Shown here one piece after another: positions 12,701 to 22,315 of a stretch of 64,000 nt of DNA. The notes under the pieces are model-generated. The model searched no databases. It worked only from the letters and a program-made list of their open reading frames with translations, and was not told the DNA's origin. Source of the DNA: Haematobia irritans. Its lineage: Eukaryota > Arthropoda > Insecta > Diptera > Muscidae. The position numbers were made by a program, and so were the translations under genes. The first letter of the stretch is position 1, and each line of letters opens with the position of its first letter. The DNA lies in contig NC_134398.1 of the NCBI RefSeq assembly GCF_050003625.1, positions 103,890,404 to 103,954,403 on the forward strand, read 5' to 3'.

Positions 12701-13121
12701 GAGCATTCAGGTCGAAAACCTATGTTGTTAGCACATATATTACCTGTTTATTTTCATAATTCATTATGATTGTAAATATATAAATAAATAAATAAAATTT
12801 TGAGCACAATATTGTTTGGGAGAATTTTTTTTTAAGCATATAATATTTTTGGGTGCAAAATGCTTCCAAACATTTTATATGGTCACATAATAACATATTG
12901 TTTTTTGGAAGACAACATTATTGAATTTGGATGCAAAAATACAAAATGTTTGGAACTTAGACTACCCAAACATATATTGTTTAGACCAATATGCTTTCAA
13001 ACATATTATATATTGGTAGAGATCAAACATATAAATGTTTGGGCAATACCCAAAAATGTATATGCTTGAAGCAAAATATGTTTGGGAGTATATGTTACAG
13101 AAGCGATTTTTTGTGAGGGTG

Positions 13122-13691
13122 TATCTTCAGGTATATATTGAACACATTATTAATGATTTTATTTTCTTTTTTTTAGGACAATTGATCTGGATTATTGGCT
13201 GTCGATTCAACAACTGGCAAAATGTATGACAATGGATTTTACCTGTAAGAAACTAAAGAGCCGAAAAATTGTTTTTTCTTCAACATAAGAATGAATCGTT
13301 TGTGGTCTATGTGAAAGACTATTTGAAAATGAAACTGCTTGTGTGGGACATTTATGGTTATTGCCATTATGATGTGGACGCACATAAAAGAAATGGATGT
13401 GCATTTTGCCAAAATAAAATATCTGCCGTTTGTATTGCTATGATGAATTAGTTGAATGTGAAGTAATTACCTAGCATGTGTCGCATATGGCTCGTGGCAG
13501 AAATCGCTGGTTATAAATTTTATTTTATGGGTTTGTACCCGAAATAAAAAAATATTATTATTTTTTTTTTATTTTTTTTGTTTGTTTTTGTTGTAGCTTC
13601 TGCTACCCTTTATTAATTTTATCACTTTGGTTTTTACCAAATAAAAGATATAATTAATTTTTATTTTGTAGCTTCTGCTACATCTTTATTA
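13122..13691. other. Unassigned DNA between two TIR elements
   Basis: No recognised family. CTTCAG followed by GTATATATT near 13126-13140 and CTTTTTTTTAG at about 13176 could mark a very short intron. A direct repeat TTTTGTAGCTTCTGCTAC occurs near 13590 and 13668. No coding frame is convincing. Confidence 0.3.
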
Positions 13692-16361
13692 TTCAGAAAA
13701 AAAGGTGTCTTGTTAATTTTAGGACCAGTTTAACTTCCACATAGTTCAAAAAATTTACTGTAATATAGTTCATTTTTCGTAACCACTGCGAAAATTAACT
13801 TAGCTAAAGGAAAACTTATAAAACTTCAGTAAATGTTTTTTAGTTCACTAACTACGAAATGGGACGGATTTTTCCTTAAATAAATTTCCAATACAATAGT
13901 TAATGCATCGTTGATTGTATTATAAAAAGACATAGGCAATATAAAAATCTTACTACGAAATGTGGACAATTTACTAAGAAAAATTTTTGTATGGAAAAAA
14001 ATTTTTGTAGTAAAAATTAACTTAACCACAGTACCGATTCGTATGGCGGCTTCCTACAGCTTATTTCGGTTTTTACTATAAGTTCGAGTATATTTCCTCA
14101 CATTGAAAATTTTAGATAAAGTAGAATAAAAAGTAGTTAATTTAATCCTTGACGGGTGTATATAATTTTTTATGGATTCCTAGTAAATTTTGAATATATT
14201 TTACCTTATCCTATAGATAGAATACCAACTAATCAATAAACGTGATACTGGAAATTGAAGTGAGAAGAAATTATGAAATTATTGCATCATCTTTTTTTTT
14301 TTTTGTTTGAGTTTGTTATTGCGATGATGTTATGGAATGTGTGTTGTTGGTATCTTTTGTGGTGATAGTTGTTTTGTTGCAATAGCGAGATCAGAAAGGG
14401 ATCATGTGTGTGTGGAGTTGTTTTGCTTTACATATGTGTCCTTTATGACTATTTGTGTCTTTGAGTTTTATTGGTGCATTCAGTTCTGTTGATGCATTTA
14501 TGAAGCGCACACGTGGTGCGCTTGCGTGCGGTATTTGTGTTTATTAATAAAAATACATTTATTTCGTAACATTTTAGAAACTGATAAGTGAATGGTGTGA
14601 TGTAAGAGAAAACAAAAATACTTTATATTGATAAAAAATAAATAACTCTAAAATAAATCACATATTAAGAAACTGTATATTTCTATTAATAATTTAAAAT
14701 TAGTGCGGTTTTAAATTGGTTTACATAAAAATATTCATAATGAGTGGTAATAAAATGATCTATATTTACTCTACATCTGGATCACAGTACAATTTTTAAG
14801 TCTATATTTTTATGTTATAGCGAGTCCTTAAGGTGTGTACTAAGTTCGAGTTTAGGTGCTAAATTCAGAAATAAATCAGTAAGAAAAGTATAATATTATA
14901 CGCCTTCGATGCAAATTTAAATATAACTTAATGGAGAATAGCTCGAAACAAGTTTTTTATTAAGTTTATATTCTTTAAATGGATTACACGATTAAGAACA
15001 GAAAATCGTTTTTAAGCTTATGTAGAACGCTGTTTTTTTAATTTAATATGATGAATCGTTTTCAAGTTATTCCAATATATATAGCGGAAGTGCCTTAATT
15101 TTGAACATAACCGTATATCTCAAAAAGTCGAGCTCTTAAAAAAACAAGTGTAAATTTGGATTCAGCGACCTCAAATTACTAACAATTTGATATAAATTTT
15201 AAATGAACACAAAAACGGTCCAATTTTGTTCCCATGTATTTCTAAAGAAAACTAATCATGAAAAATTGGGATTTTAGCCACTAAACTCGAACTTAATATC
15301 CACCATAAATACTAAATGCTATATTGACAAGTGGAAATTATATCTAATTTTATAATATTTTTATTTCATTTATATTCTGAGAAGGATTTCAAAAATGTCC
15401 CATTTGTGCATGGATATGATTCCACTAATGTAGTAATTGGATGATTTTTTTCAATGTGGTAAGTTTTTCGTCCATTTGTAATAAAGCCAAAATTTCTATT
15501 TATTAAAAATAATTTTCATTTGCAGGATGACAGCAAATCTAATGGTATTTTTTGGAATCTTCTTACTGTTTAATGCTAACTAAGCTGATATCCCTATTTG
15601 CTCTAAGAAAATTCTCTTGTAAGTTAAAGATCAAAATACCATAGAATTTGATAATATTTTTATATTTTATATACCTTTTTAACTTCAGAGGCTTATGACG
15701 CAAATCCACACAACAAAAACTAGCGATATCGGTGAAATTGGACAAAAATGAAATGAAACTAGCAACTTATGGCATATATCTTTCATATACACACAAAAAA
15801 TTCCGTAAAAAATGGAAATTGATATTAATTAGTTTCATTCTACTAACATAGAATATTACTCTTTTGAAGAAGCAATTACTAACTACCGAAAAGTAACAGC
15901 GTACGAATAAAAACATTTCTTTTATTGTATATCATAAGCCATAGTTTTATGTAATATAATAATAATTTTTTGAAATAAAATACTGGTAGTTATGAAAAAT
16001 TGTCTTATATTGTACGAAAAATTTCTTAGTTGTATACAGGCTTGTTGTACCTTTAATTCCTCAATTTATTTACTTCTTTGAAAATAATACTGATAAACAG
16101 TTTATTTGAAACCAATTTCTAAATATAGGATTCCCAAAAACTTGTTCATTTTTCCGGATAGCAGGAATATTTTGAATGAGTGTAAGTACATTCTTCCCAC
16201 AGCGTAGTAAGAATGAACTAAAATACGATGCAATACATAAACTTATTTATAAGAAAATCATGAACTTATCTAGATGAAAAAAATCTTTGGCGCCAAATCA
16301 TGGTCATTCTTACTATGGGTTAGTTCATTTTTCCTAAACAATAGTAAACTTTTTTTCGGTG
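13692..16361 (-). mobile_element. 2.7-kb TIR element family T, copy I
   Basis: The right end, read inward, is CACCGAAAAAAAGTTTACT with TA outside (16362-16363). The left end is TTCAGAAAAAAAGGTGTC after TA. In reverse orientation it aligns in patches along its whole length with 44664-47365, including GACCATGA then AAGATTTTTTTCA near one end and AATTAAAGG then ACAACAA further in. There is no transposase-length frame. A GT-rich stretch (14300-14530) matches a CA-rich stretch of the other copy. Confidence 0.65.
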
Positions 16362-16386
16362 TACGAAATATGCAATGTATGCAATA

Positions 16387-18618
16387 ATTATACCCTAAAC
16401 CACATAGTGGTTTGGGTATAATAAGTTTGATCGGCCAAAAAATGTGCCTACCAGAAATATTGATTTTAGACCCCATAAAATATATACCGATCGACTCAGA
16501 ATCACCTCCTGAGTCGATCTAGCGCTTGGTGTCCGTCCGTCCGTGTGTCCATGTATTTGTTGTTCACAGGATTCCGGTCGCAATTATTAACCGATTTTGA
16601 TGAAATTTGGTACAGGGAGTTTTTTGGGCACAAGGACGAACGCTATTGAATTTGGAAGAAATCGGATCAAATTTAGATATAGCTCCCATATATATGTATA
16701 TCCCGATTTCGACAAATGGGGTCACGTTGTGCGTTTTTGCAAACGCATCGTCACCAAATTTGGCAAAAGGTAATCTTTTCCATCGCCCTTCAAGTCTGCA
16801 AAATGTCATCCAAATCGGTTCAGATTAAGATATAGCTCCCATATATATGTATCGCCCGATTTTCCCAAATTTGGCCACAAAACCCTTATTTATCAACCGA
16901 TCTGACCCAAATTTGGCTAAATGTAGTCTTCTATAGCACTTACTATATGTGCAAAAAATCATCGAAATCGGTTCAGATTTAGCTATAGCTCCCATATATA
17001 TGTACCGCCCGATTTATCTAAATTTGACCATAAAACCCTTATTTATCAACCGATCTTACCCAAATTTAGCTAAATGTAGTCTTCTATAGCACTAACTATA
17101 TGTGCAAAAAATCATCGAAATCGGTTCAGATTTAGATATAGCTCCCATATATATGTATATCCCGATTTTATCAAATTTGGCCTTAGAACCCTTATTTATT
17201 AACCGATCTGACTAAAAGTTGGCTAGATCCAGTCCCCTACAGTACTCACTATATGTGCAAAATTTCATCGAAATCGGTTCAGATGTAGATATAGCTCCCA
17301 TATATGTATCACCCGATTTTGAAAAATTCGCCCCTAATAACCTTATGTTTGACCATACAGGCCTCATTTCTTAACTGATCTTACTCAAATCTTGCACAAG
17401 GTAACCTTTTGTGGTATTAATCAAACCCGCAAAATATTATGCAAATTGGTGCAGATTTAGATATAGCTTCCATATATATGCATCGCTCGATTTTCCCAAA
17501 TTTGGCCATAGTACTCTTATTTATTAACCAATGTTACTCAAATTTCAAATTTTGATGTACTAGCCGATCGTACTTATACGTACTTGTAGCTCTTACATAA
17601 GAATATTGCTCGATTTTTACAAATTTGTATTTATTACCCACACTAATTTAACGATTTTCTCTTTTTTAATAATGGGCTCAATATTAGTGGCATACTAGCT
17701 CCGTAGGCGCAATATCAACACAGCCAGTGTTGCTAGAAGTAGGGGAAATTCCCTATATGTAGGGTTTTTCTAATATTTAGCGTCTTGTAGGGACGTAGGG
17801 CCACAATGTAGGACATTTTCACTCAACACAATTTGTAAGAATTTTTACATTTTGGTGGATCTAGAGGAGGAAATTAGAAGCCGGCAAGGCTTGATCTTTA
17901 ACAATGTGTGGTAAACTTTATTCCTGTAGAAAATGTTGTCAACATTTTATTTCTATAAAACATTTTCTCAAAATTGTATTTCTATAGAAATTTTTTTCAA
18001 AATATTATTTCTATAAAAAATTTTCTCAAAATTTTATTTCTGTGGAATTTTTTCTCAAAATTTTATTTCTATTGAATTTACTGTCAAAATTTTATTTCTA
18101 TAGAAAAATTTCTCACAAAAATTTGTTTATAGAAACTTTTTCCAAAATTTTATTTTTAAAGAGATTTAACAAAAAAGATTACTAATTTGGGTAGAATTCT
18201 ACCAACTGTGGCAACCGTGGTGGTAATACAAATTTATATTCTAAGTTATACTCGTTGCATATTCATATTTTAATATAATAAAGTACTTAGAACCATTTTT
18301 GTTTTGTAAAATTTTTTAAATTTAACGAAAAATATAGTAGGGAAAATTGTTTGGGAATGTATGGGAAAGTAGGGAACTTTTTTTGTCCTTGTAGGGTAAA
18401 CCGAACATTTTCCCTGGCAACATTGACTATGAGCTATAGTCAGATTGACACAAAGCACCCATAGACATGTACCCCTTAATTTTCTTAAATATGTAATTGC
18501 GGTTTATCTCCCAGACCTATATGTTACCCCACAAATGCTTATGATTACTAATTCTGTAATGGTGGTTTAGGGTATGATATAGTCGGCCCCGCCCGACTTT
18601 CTACTTTACTTACTTGTT
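16387..18618 (+). repeat. Composite tandem repeat family R2
   Basis: It opens with a near-perfect hairpin ATTATACCCTAAACCAC-ATA-GTGGTTTGGGTATAAT. It then has AGACCCCATAAAATATA, GAGTCGATCTAGC and TGTCCGTCCGTCCGTG, and several 135-150 bp units (16600-17560) around ATCGAAATCGGTTCAGAT and ATATAGCTCCCATATATATG. It closes with TCGGCCCCGCCCGACTTTCT and ACTTGTT. The order of modules matches R1, so both are branches of one superfamily. No protein is encoded; short open frames follow the repeats. Confidence 0.75.
17725..18425. mobile_element. Possible hAT-like MITE nested in R2
   Basis: The left end CAGTGTTGCTAG and the right end, read inward, CAATGTTGCCAGGG are inverted and similar. The interior includes a 26-bp-type array (17930-18160) and GTAGGG-rich ends. 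I could not find a convincing 8-bp TSD, so the boundaries are tentative. Confidence 0.35.
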
Positions 18619-18636
18619 AGTATTAAGAAAGGCAAC

Positions 18637-19486
18637 CAGTGCTGCCGCTACTACTTCAATCGAAGTATTTCGCTTCATTTTCACAAAATTTACTTCGTCA
18701 CTCCTTCTTCCAAAAATCTGCTTCACTTTTTGTCCTGCTTCAAATTTTTAAATTTTTCCCCATATTACCTAATTGTTTTTCCTATTCCTTTAATAACGAT
18801 GAACATAGCGGTTTTAATCACTGAATTATTAACCGATGTGGACCAATTTTTGCATAGTTGTTAGAGACCATATACTTACACCATGTACCAAATTTCAGCC
18901 GGATCGGATAAAATTTGGTTCTCTTAGAGGCTCCGCAAGCCAAATCGGGGGATCAGTTTATATGGGGGCTATATATAATTATGGACCGATGTGGACCAAT
19001 GTTTGCATGGATGTTAGAGATCATATGCTGAAACCATGTACCAAATTTCAGCTGGATCGGATGAAATTTGCTTCTCTTAGAGTCCCCGCAAGCCAAATAT
19101 GGGGGTCCGTTTATATGGGGACTATACGTAAAAGTGGACCGATATGGTCCATTTGCAATACCATCCGACCTACATCAATAACAACTAATTGTGCCAAGTT
19201 TCAAGTCAATAGCTTCTTTCGTTCGGAAGTTAGCGTGATTTCAACAGACGGACGGACGGACCGACATGCTCAGATCGACTCAGAATTTCACCACGACCAG
19301 AATGTATAATCTTAGAGCAATATTTCGATGTGTTACAAACATATACCCCCATCCTATGGTGGAGGGTATAATAAAATGAATCCTATAGTTTTGTTTTCAA
19401 GAATGTATGCTACTTCAATTTTATTCAATCTACTCCACTTTTTTCCAAAATCTACTTCACTCAATTTTTCACTAGCGGCAGCACTG
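18637..19486. mobile_element. hAT-type MITE with 14-bp TIR, TSD split by BEL-1
   Basis: The ends are perfectly inverted: CAGTGCTGCCGCTA at 18637 and TAGCGGCAGCACTG ending at 19486. The left TSD is AAGGCAAC (18629-18636). The right TSD is split: AAGG at 19487-19490, then the BEL-1 insertion, then CAAC at 30406-30409 after the BEL TSD. The 8-bp TSD and CAGTG ends indicate the hAT superfamily. An R1 copy sits inside (18830-19375). Confidence 0.85.
18830..19375 (-). repeat. R1 copy c (inside the hAT MITE)
   Basis: About two R1 units plus the hairpin end (CCCCCATCCTATGGTGGAGGG, 19346-19366). It lacks the usual stretch between CCACGACC and CTTAGAGCAATATTTCG, replaced by AGAATGTATAAT; the duplication breakpoint falls exactly here. 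Confidence 0.8.
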
Positions 19487-20156
19487 AAGGTGTTTTTTAC
19501 CACGGTTTTGGTTTCCAAAAAAGTTAGATGCAGGATTTTAATTCAATGTGTGGTTTGTAGTTTTATTGTTTGTTGTATTTATTCTAGGCAAATTAGAGAC
19601 AACTTCAAGAATTATGCAATATTTTAGGTATATTAACACTAGATTTAAGTTATTTTAACTCATGTGCAATATTAGTTTATGGTAAGTATATAAATGTATT
19701 TCAATATTTTGTAGTTTTAACAATGTAGATTTAGTCCTTTTTATTACAACCAAGTGCAATATAAATCAAATGTGATATATGTACAAGTAGTTTTATGTAG
19801 TTTGTAGATTAGTTTTTACACGCAAAGAAAAAAAACGTTTGGAAAACGTGTACCGAAAACGTTTTTCTTTTGTTAGAGTTTTTTGAATTGCTTCGAAATT
19901 TTTACACTTTTATCACCAAAAAAATTCGTTTGTTACAAAGTTTTTATTTTTTCAATAAAAAAAGTTATTTTTGAAACAACAACAGAGTCCATTTCGTTTA
20001 TATCAAACACTCTTCCTTTCTGACTTTTGGTCTTTAATAAAACACATTTTACAGTTCAAAATTTAATATAGTACAATGTAATGTTGAAAATTTTTTTTCG
20101 GAATCTTCGGAACATATGTAGAATGTATGTAAAAAAAAAAAAAAAAAAAAAAAAAC

Positions 20157-20231
20157 TTTGGTCGAAGCAGGGATCGAACCCACGACCCTTGGCATGAGAG
20201 TCAGACGTAGCAACCACTGCTCCACGGTGCC
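20157..20231 (-). repeat. tRNA-like (SINE-type) sequence
   Basis: On the minus strand it reads GGCACCGTGGAGCAGTGG, a CTCTCATGCC anticodon-like region and a perfect B box GGTTCGATCCC, followed by a T run that could stop RNA polymerase III. The acceptor arms do not pair, so I call a tRNA-derived sequence, not a tRNA gene. Confidence 0.6.
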
Positions 20232-20345
20232 AAACTAAATGTTTGTTTCTGTTAAATAAACTTTGTTTATTCGGTTCGTGGGCGCCGCAAGCTATGCTAT
20301 ATAAATATAACTTATATGGATATTTATCTCTTGATGACCATAACA

Positions 20346-20425
20346 GGTACATAGCTCAGTGGTTAGTGTGTTGGCTTACAAAGTGCATGGTCCGCGGTTC
20401 GATTCTCCGTCCAGGCGAAAGGTAA
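20346..20425 (+). repeat. tRNA-like (SINE-type) sequence, head-to-head with the previous
   Basis: A box TAGCTCAGTGG (20352-20362) and B box GGTTCGATTCT (20396-20406) have tRNA-like spacing. No paired acceptor stem is apparent. The sequence downstream to 20530 recurs at 12570-12670. Confidence 0.65.
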
Positions 20426-21300
20426 AAAAATTTTAAACATTTATAAAATCGTATAATTTCTTCTACATTGTTTGTATTACAGAAAAAGGTGCTAAAAACT
20501 AAAAATCTTCGTGGAAGTGAGAAAGATGTGAGGGAAAAAAATAGCCAGAAAAAATTTTTTTTGAGTTAGTCTTTATGAAATTGTTTTTACATCCTGGAAA
20601 AGAATAAACGTTTATCACAAAAAGTATATACTTTTCTTCCAAATACACTTCCTTACAGCGAAAAGCAAATGAGAAACGAACTTTGTTTGTCTAAAATTTC
20701 GTTTGGGAGGAAAGAATTATTTTTTTGCGTGTAGGGAATCAATGTGCAATATTTACAAAATTTATGGGAAGGTGCAATAATAGGCGTAAGTAAATTATTT
20801 TATTCTTTTTTTATACAAATTTACTGGTAAGTTCAGATAAGTCTTTATGTATATAATTTACAGTTTTGTTGTTGTAATCTATGTCACTTTTTATATTCCC
20901 TTTGTTTATTACAGTTTCGTTGAGTTTGTATATTTTAATTCAAACAAATTTAAATTATTTTTTGTTCACACAATTTTAAGTTCACTTTATGTTTTAAGTT
21001 TTTAATCTTGGGTTTAACACTTTTGTTTTATATTTTTTTTTGTTTACTGTATTGGTCACGGGGAGAAGCGTACGCTTTGAAAAACCGACTTAGATTAACA
21101 AAAAAAGAAGAATCAATGTCATGGCCAGCCTGTTGAAAGTGAAGTTTGGCTCTCATTTACAACAACAATAGGCATGTACTAAAAGGGCTCATATGTATGT
21201 GTGACATTTGGAGCAAACCGCTATTTACATGCCTGTAGCATTTAAATAGCACACCATACAGAAACCAATAAGGTGCATAATTTTAGCACACCCTTCAACA

Positions 21301-21316
21301 TTCCGCCCCCCCGTGA
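21301..21316 (-). other. BEL-1 polypurine tract
   Basis: On the minus strand, CACGGGGGGGCGGAA lies directly before the 3' LTR, as expected for the plus-strand primer of reverse transcription. Confidence 0.8.
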
Positions 21317-21331
21317 CCAAGTGTTAAAATA

Positions 21332-22309
21332 TTAATGGCTGAGGTTCCTTATGGGACCGGAAATGATGTATCCCAGCACTGTTTTGTAGGCGTTCACATC
21401 GCCAAGTCCGGTGAATGTGGATCCCTCTCGATAAATTGCAGAATAAGTATCCGCACCAAGTTCAATGTCGATGGGTACATTACTTCTCGGGTCTGGGTCG
21501 GCAAGGGACTGATCGCTAAAATCTCTTGTAGGGTCTTCGAGTAGAGGGTCCGAATAAGGTCTTCGTGGAAGTTCATCAGTTATGAGCGCGTTTACCTTCA
21601 GTGCCCATGTGCTGTTTGTACGACGGGACATAATTTTGAATTTCGTGAACCTTTGACCCTGATATAAAAATGATCTGAGTCCCAAACGTCGAAATGTGGA
21701 ATATGCGATACGTGACATTGATGATGCTTGACAAATTAGCGCTCTCACTGTCGCCCAACTGTCAACTTCTTCCAAGGCGACTCTTATCATTGCCGTTGGA
21801 ATGAATACGTGGTCCCATAGATACCTCGTCGATTTCACAGGCACTGATAAAATGGCAGAGGCTAGAGAGTCCTCTAGCTGAGATGCCCCATGCAGAAGTG
21901 TATGGTGTCTGTGACTACAACGGCGACAAGTGATGAGACTTTGACAATCAGGTGCCAAATGACTGCGAGCCAAACAGTTTCGGCAGTACCCTCTTCTTTC
22001 TACCGTCTCATATCGTTGGTAAGGGGTCTTGTCGCGAAATCTTTGGCAAGAACTAAGGGGATGATCCTCCTGGCAGAGTCCGCAAGAATACTGCCAGTTT
22101 GCCGGTCGTTCAACTCTACCAGGATGGACTTCGGCTCGACCACTAGATCGGTTTCTTGCGTGTTGGTGATTGCGTCTGTCATCAGCTCTGGGTCTTCTAC
22201 CATTATCGTTCTGCTGCTCCTCCTCCAATGGCTCACGGCGTGGTAAATAAGCTGCCATACCTGTAACGAAAACTTTGTGAGTACCGCGGCCTTTCATTTG
22301 AAAGTACAC
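21332..22309 (-). CDS. BEL-1 accessory protein: zinc knuckles plus dead protease-like domain
   Basis: A 325-codon frame lying 6 nt after the Gag-Pol stop. The likely functional start is the inner ATG at 22258 (MAAYL), because ACAG directly precedes it (22261-22264) as a splice acceptor would, and BEL-2 shows the same arrangement. Residues 76-140 carry a zinc-knuckle triplet (CGLCQEDHPLSSC, CRNCLARSHLAPDC, CRRCSHRHHTLLH) of the same order and spacing as the one in Gag-Pol. Residues 165-325 align with the Gag-Pol protease region, but the catalytic Asp-Ser-Gly is Cys-Gln-Ala (C193, in RALICQAS). The later LADP, P(I/V)D and GYIISGPI segments still match. No membrane segment is seen, so it is not an envelope. 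I infer an RNA-binding accessory protein that arose by duplication of the nucleocapsid-protease region. Confidence 0.85.
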   Translation of the reverse strand: MYFQMKGRGTHKVFVTGMAAYLPRREPLEEEQQNDNGRRPRADDRRNHQHARNRSSGRAEVHPGRVERPANWQYSCGLCQEDHPLSSCQRFRDKTPYQRYETVERRGYCRNCLARSHLAPDCQSLITCRRCSHRHHTLLHGASQLEDSLASAILSVPVKSTRYLWDHVFIPTAMIRVALEEVDSWATVRALICQASSMSRIAYSTFRRLGLRSFLYQGQRFTKFKIMSRRTNSTWALKVNALITDELPRRPYSDPLLEDPTRDFSDQSLADPDPRSNVPIDIELGADTYSAIYREGSTFTGLGDVNAYKTVLGYIISGPIRNLSH

Positions 22310-22315
22310 GACTAG

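Larger units (their letters stand above)
6601..13121. mobile_element. TA-flanked TIR element, host of the palindrome insertion
   Basis: The left end reads TA then CACGGATGAAAAAGACTG, and the right end reads CGATTTTTTGTGAGGGTG then TA. The termini are only roughly inverted (CAC...GTG), like the better-defined TA-MITEs here. Without the nested 6654-12187 element it would be about 1 kb. The right part (12188-13100) is crowded with TATGTTTGGG and its complement in both orientations, and contains a tRNA-like module near 12490-12560. No transposase is encoded. The boundaries are inferred from the TA flanks and weak TIRs only. Confidence 0.5.
19819..20731. mobile_element. TA-MITE with two tRNA-like modules
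   Basis: The left end is CACGCAAAGAAAAAAAACG; the right end, read inward, is CACGCAAAAAAATAATTC. TA is duplicated at 19817-19818 and 20732-20733. The empty site is intact in three sister LTRs (29832, 33720 and 42819 regions). It has no transposase. It carries tRNA-like sequences in opposite orientations and an A23-type run near 20131-20154. Confidence 0.9.
19491..21300 (-). repeat. BEL-1 copy 1, 3' LTR (interrupted)
   Basis: It matches the 895-bp LTR at 29506-30400 apart from the 913-bp MITE plus TA duplication at 19819-20733. It begins TGTT and ends AACA on the plus strand. Confidence 0.95.

Noticed and set aside
15790..16361. A separate 570-bp TA-MITE beginning CACACAAAAAATTCC
   Set aside because: The right end is shared with the larger 13692-16361 element, whose alignment with 44664-47365 continues past 15790, so the inner CACAC start is probably coincidence.
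18836..19309. A 157-codon open frame on the plus strand
   Set aside because: It lies entirely in R1 units, and the amino-acid repeats follow the DNA repeats. Similar frames occur in every R1 copy on both strands.
20157..20425. Two functional tRNA genes
   Set aside because: B boxes are good, but acceptor stems do not pair, and the sequences lie inside a MITE with a related copy at 12490.
21332..22309. Envelope gene of BEL-1
   Set aside because: The position fits env, but there is no signal peptide, membrane segment or glycosylation-rich ectodomain; knuckles and a protease-like region fit better.
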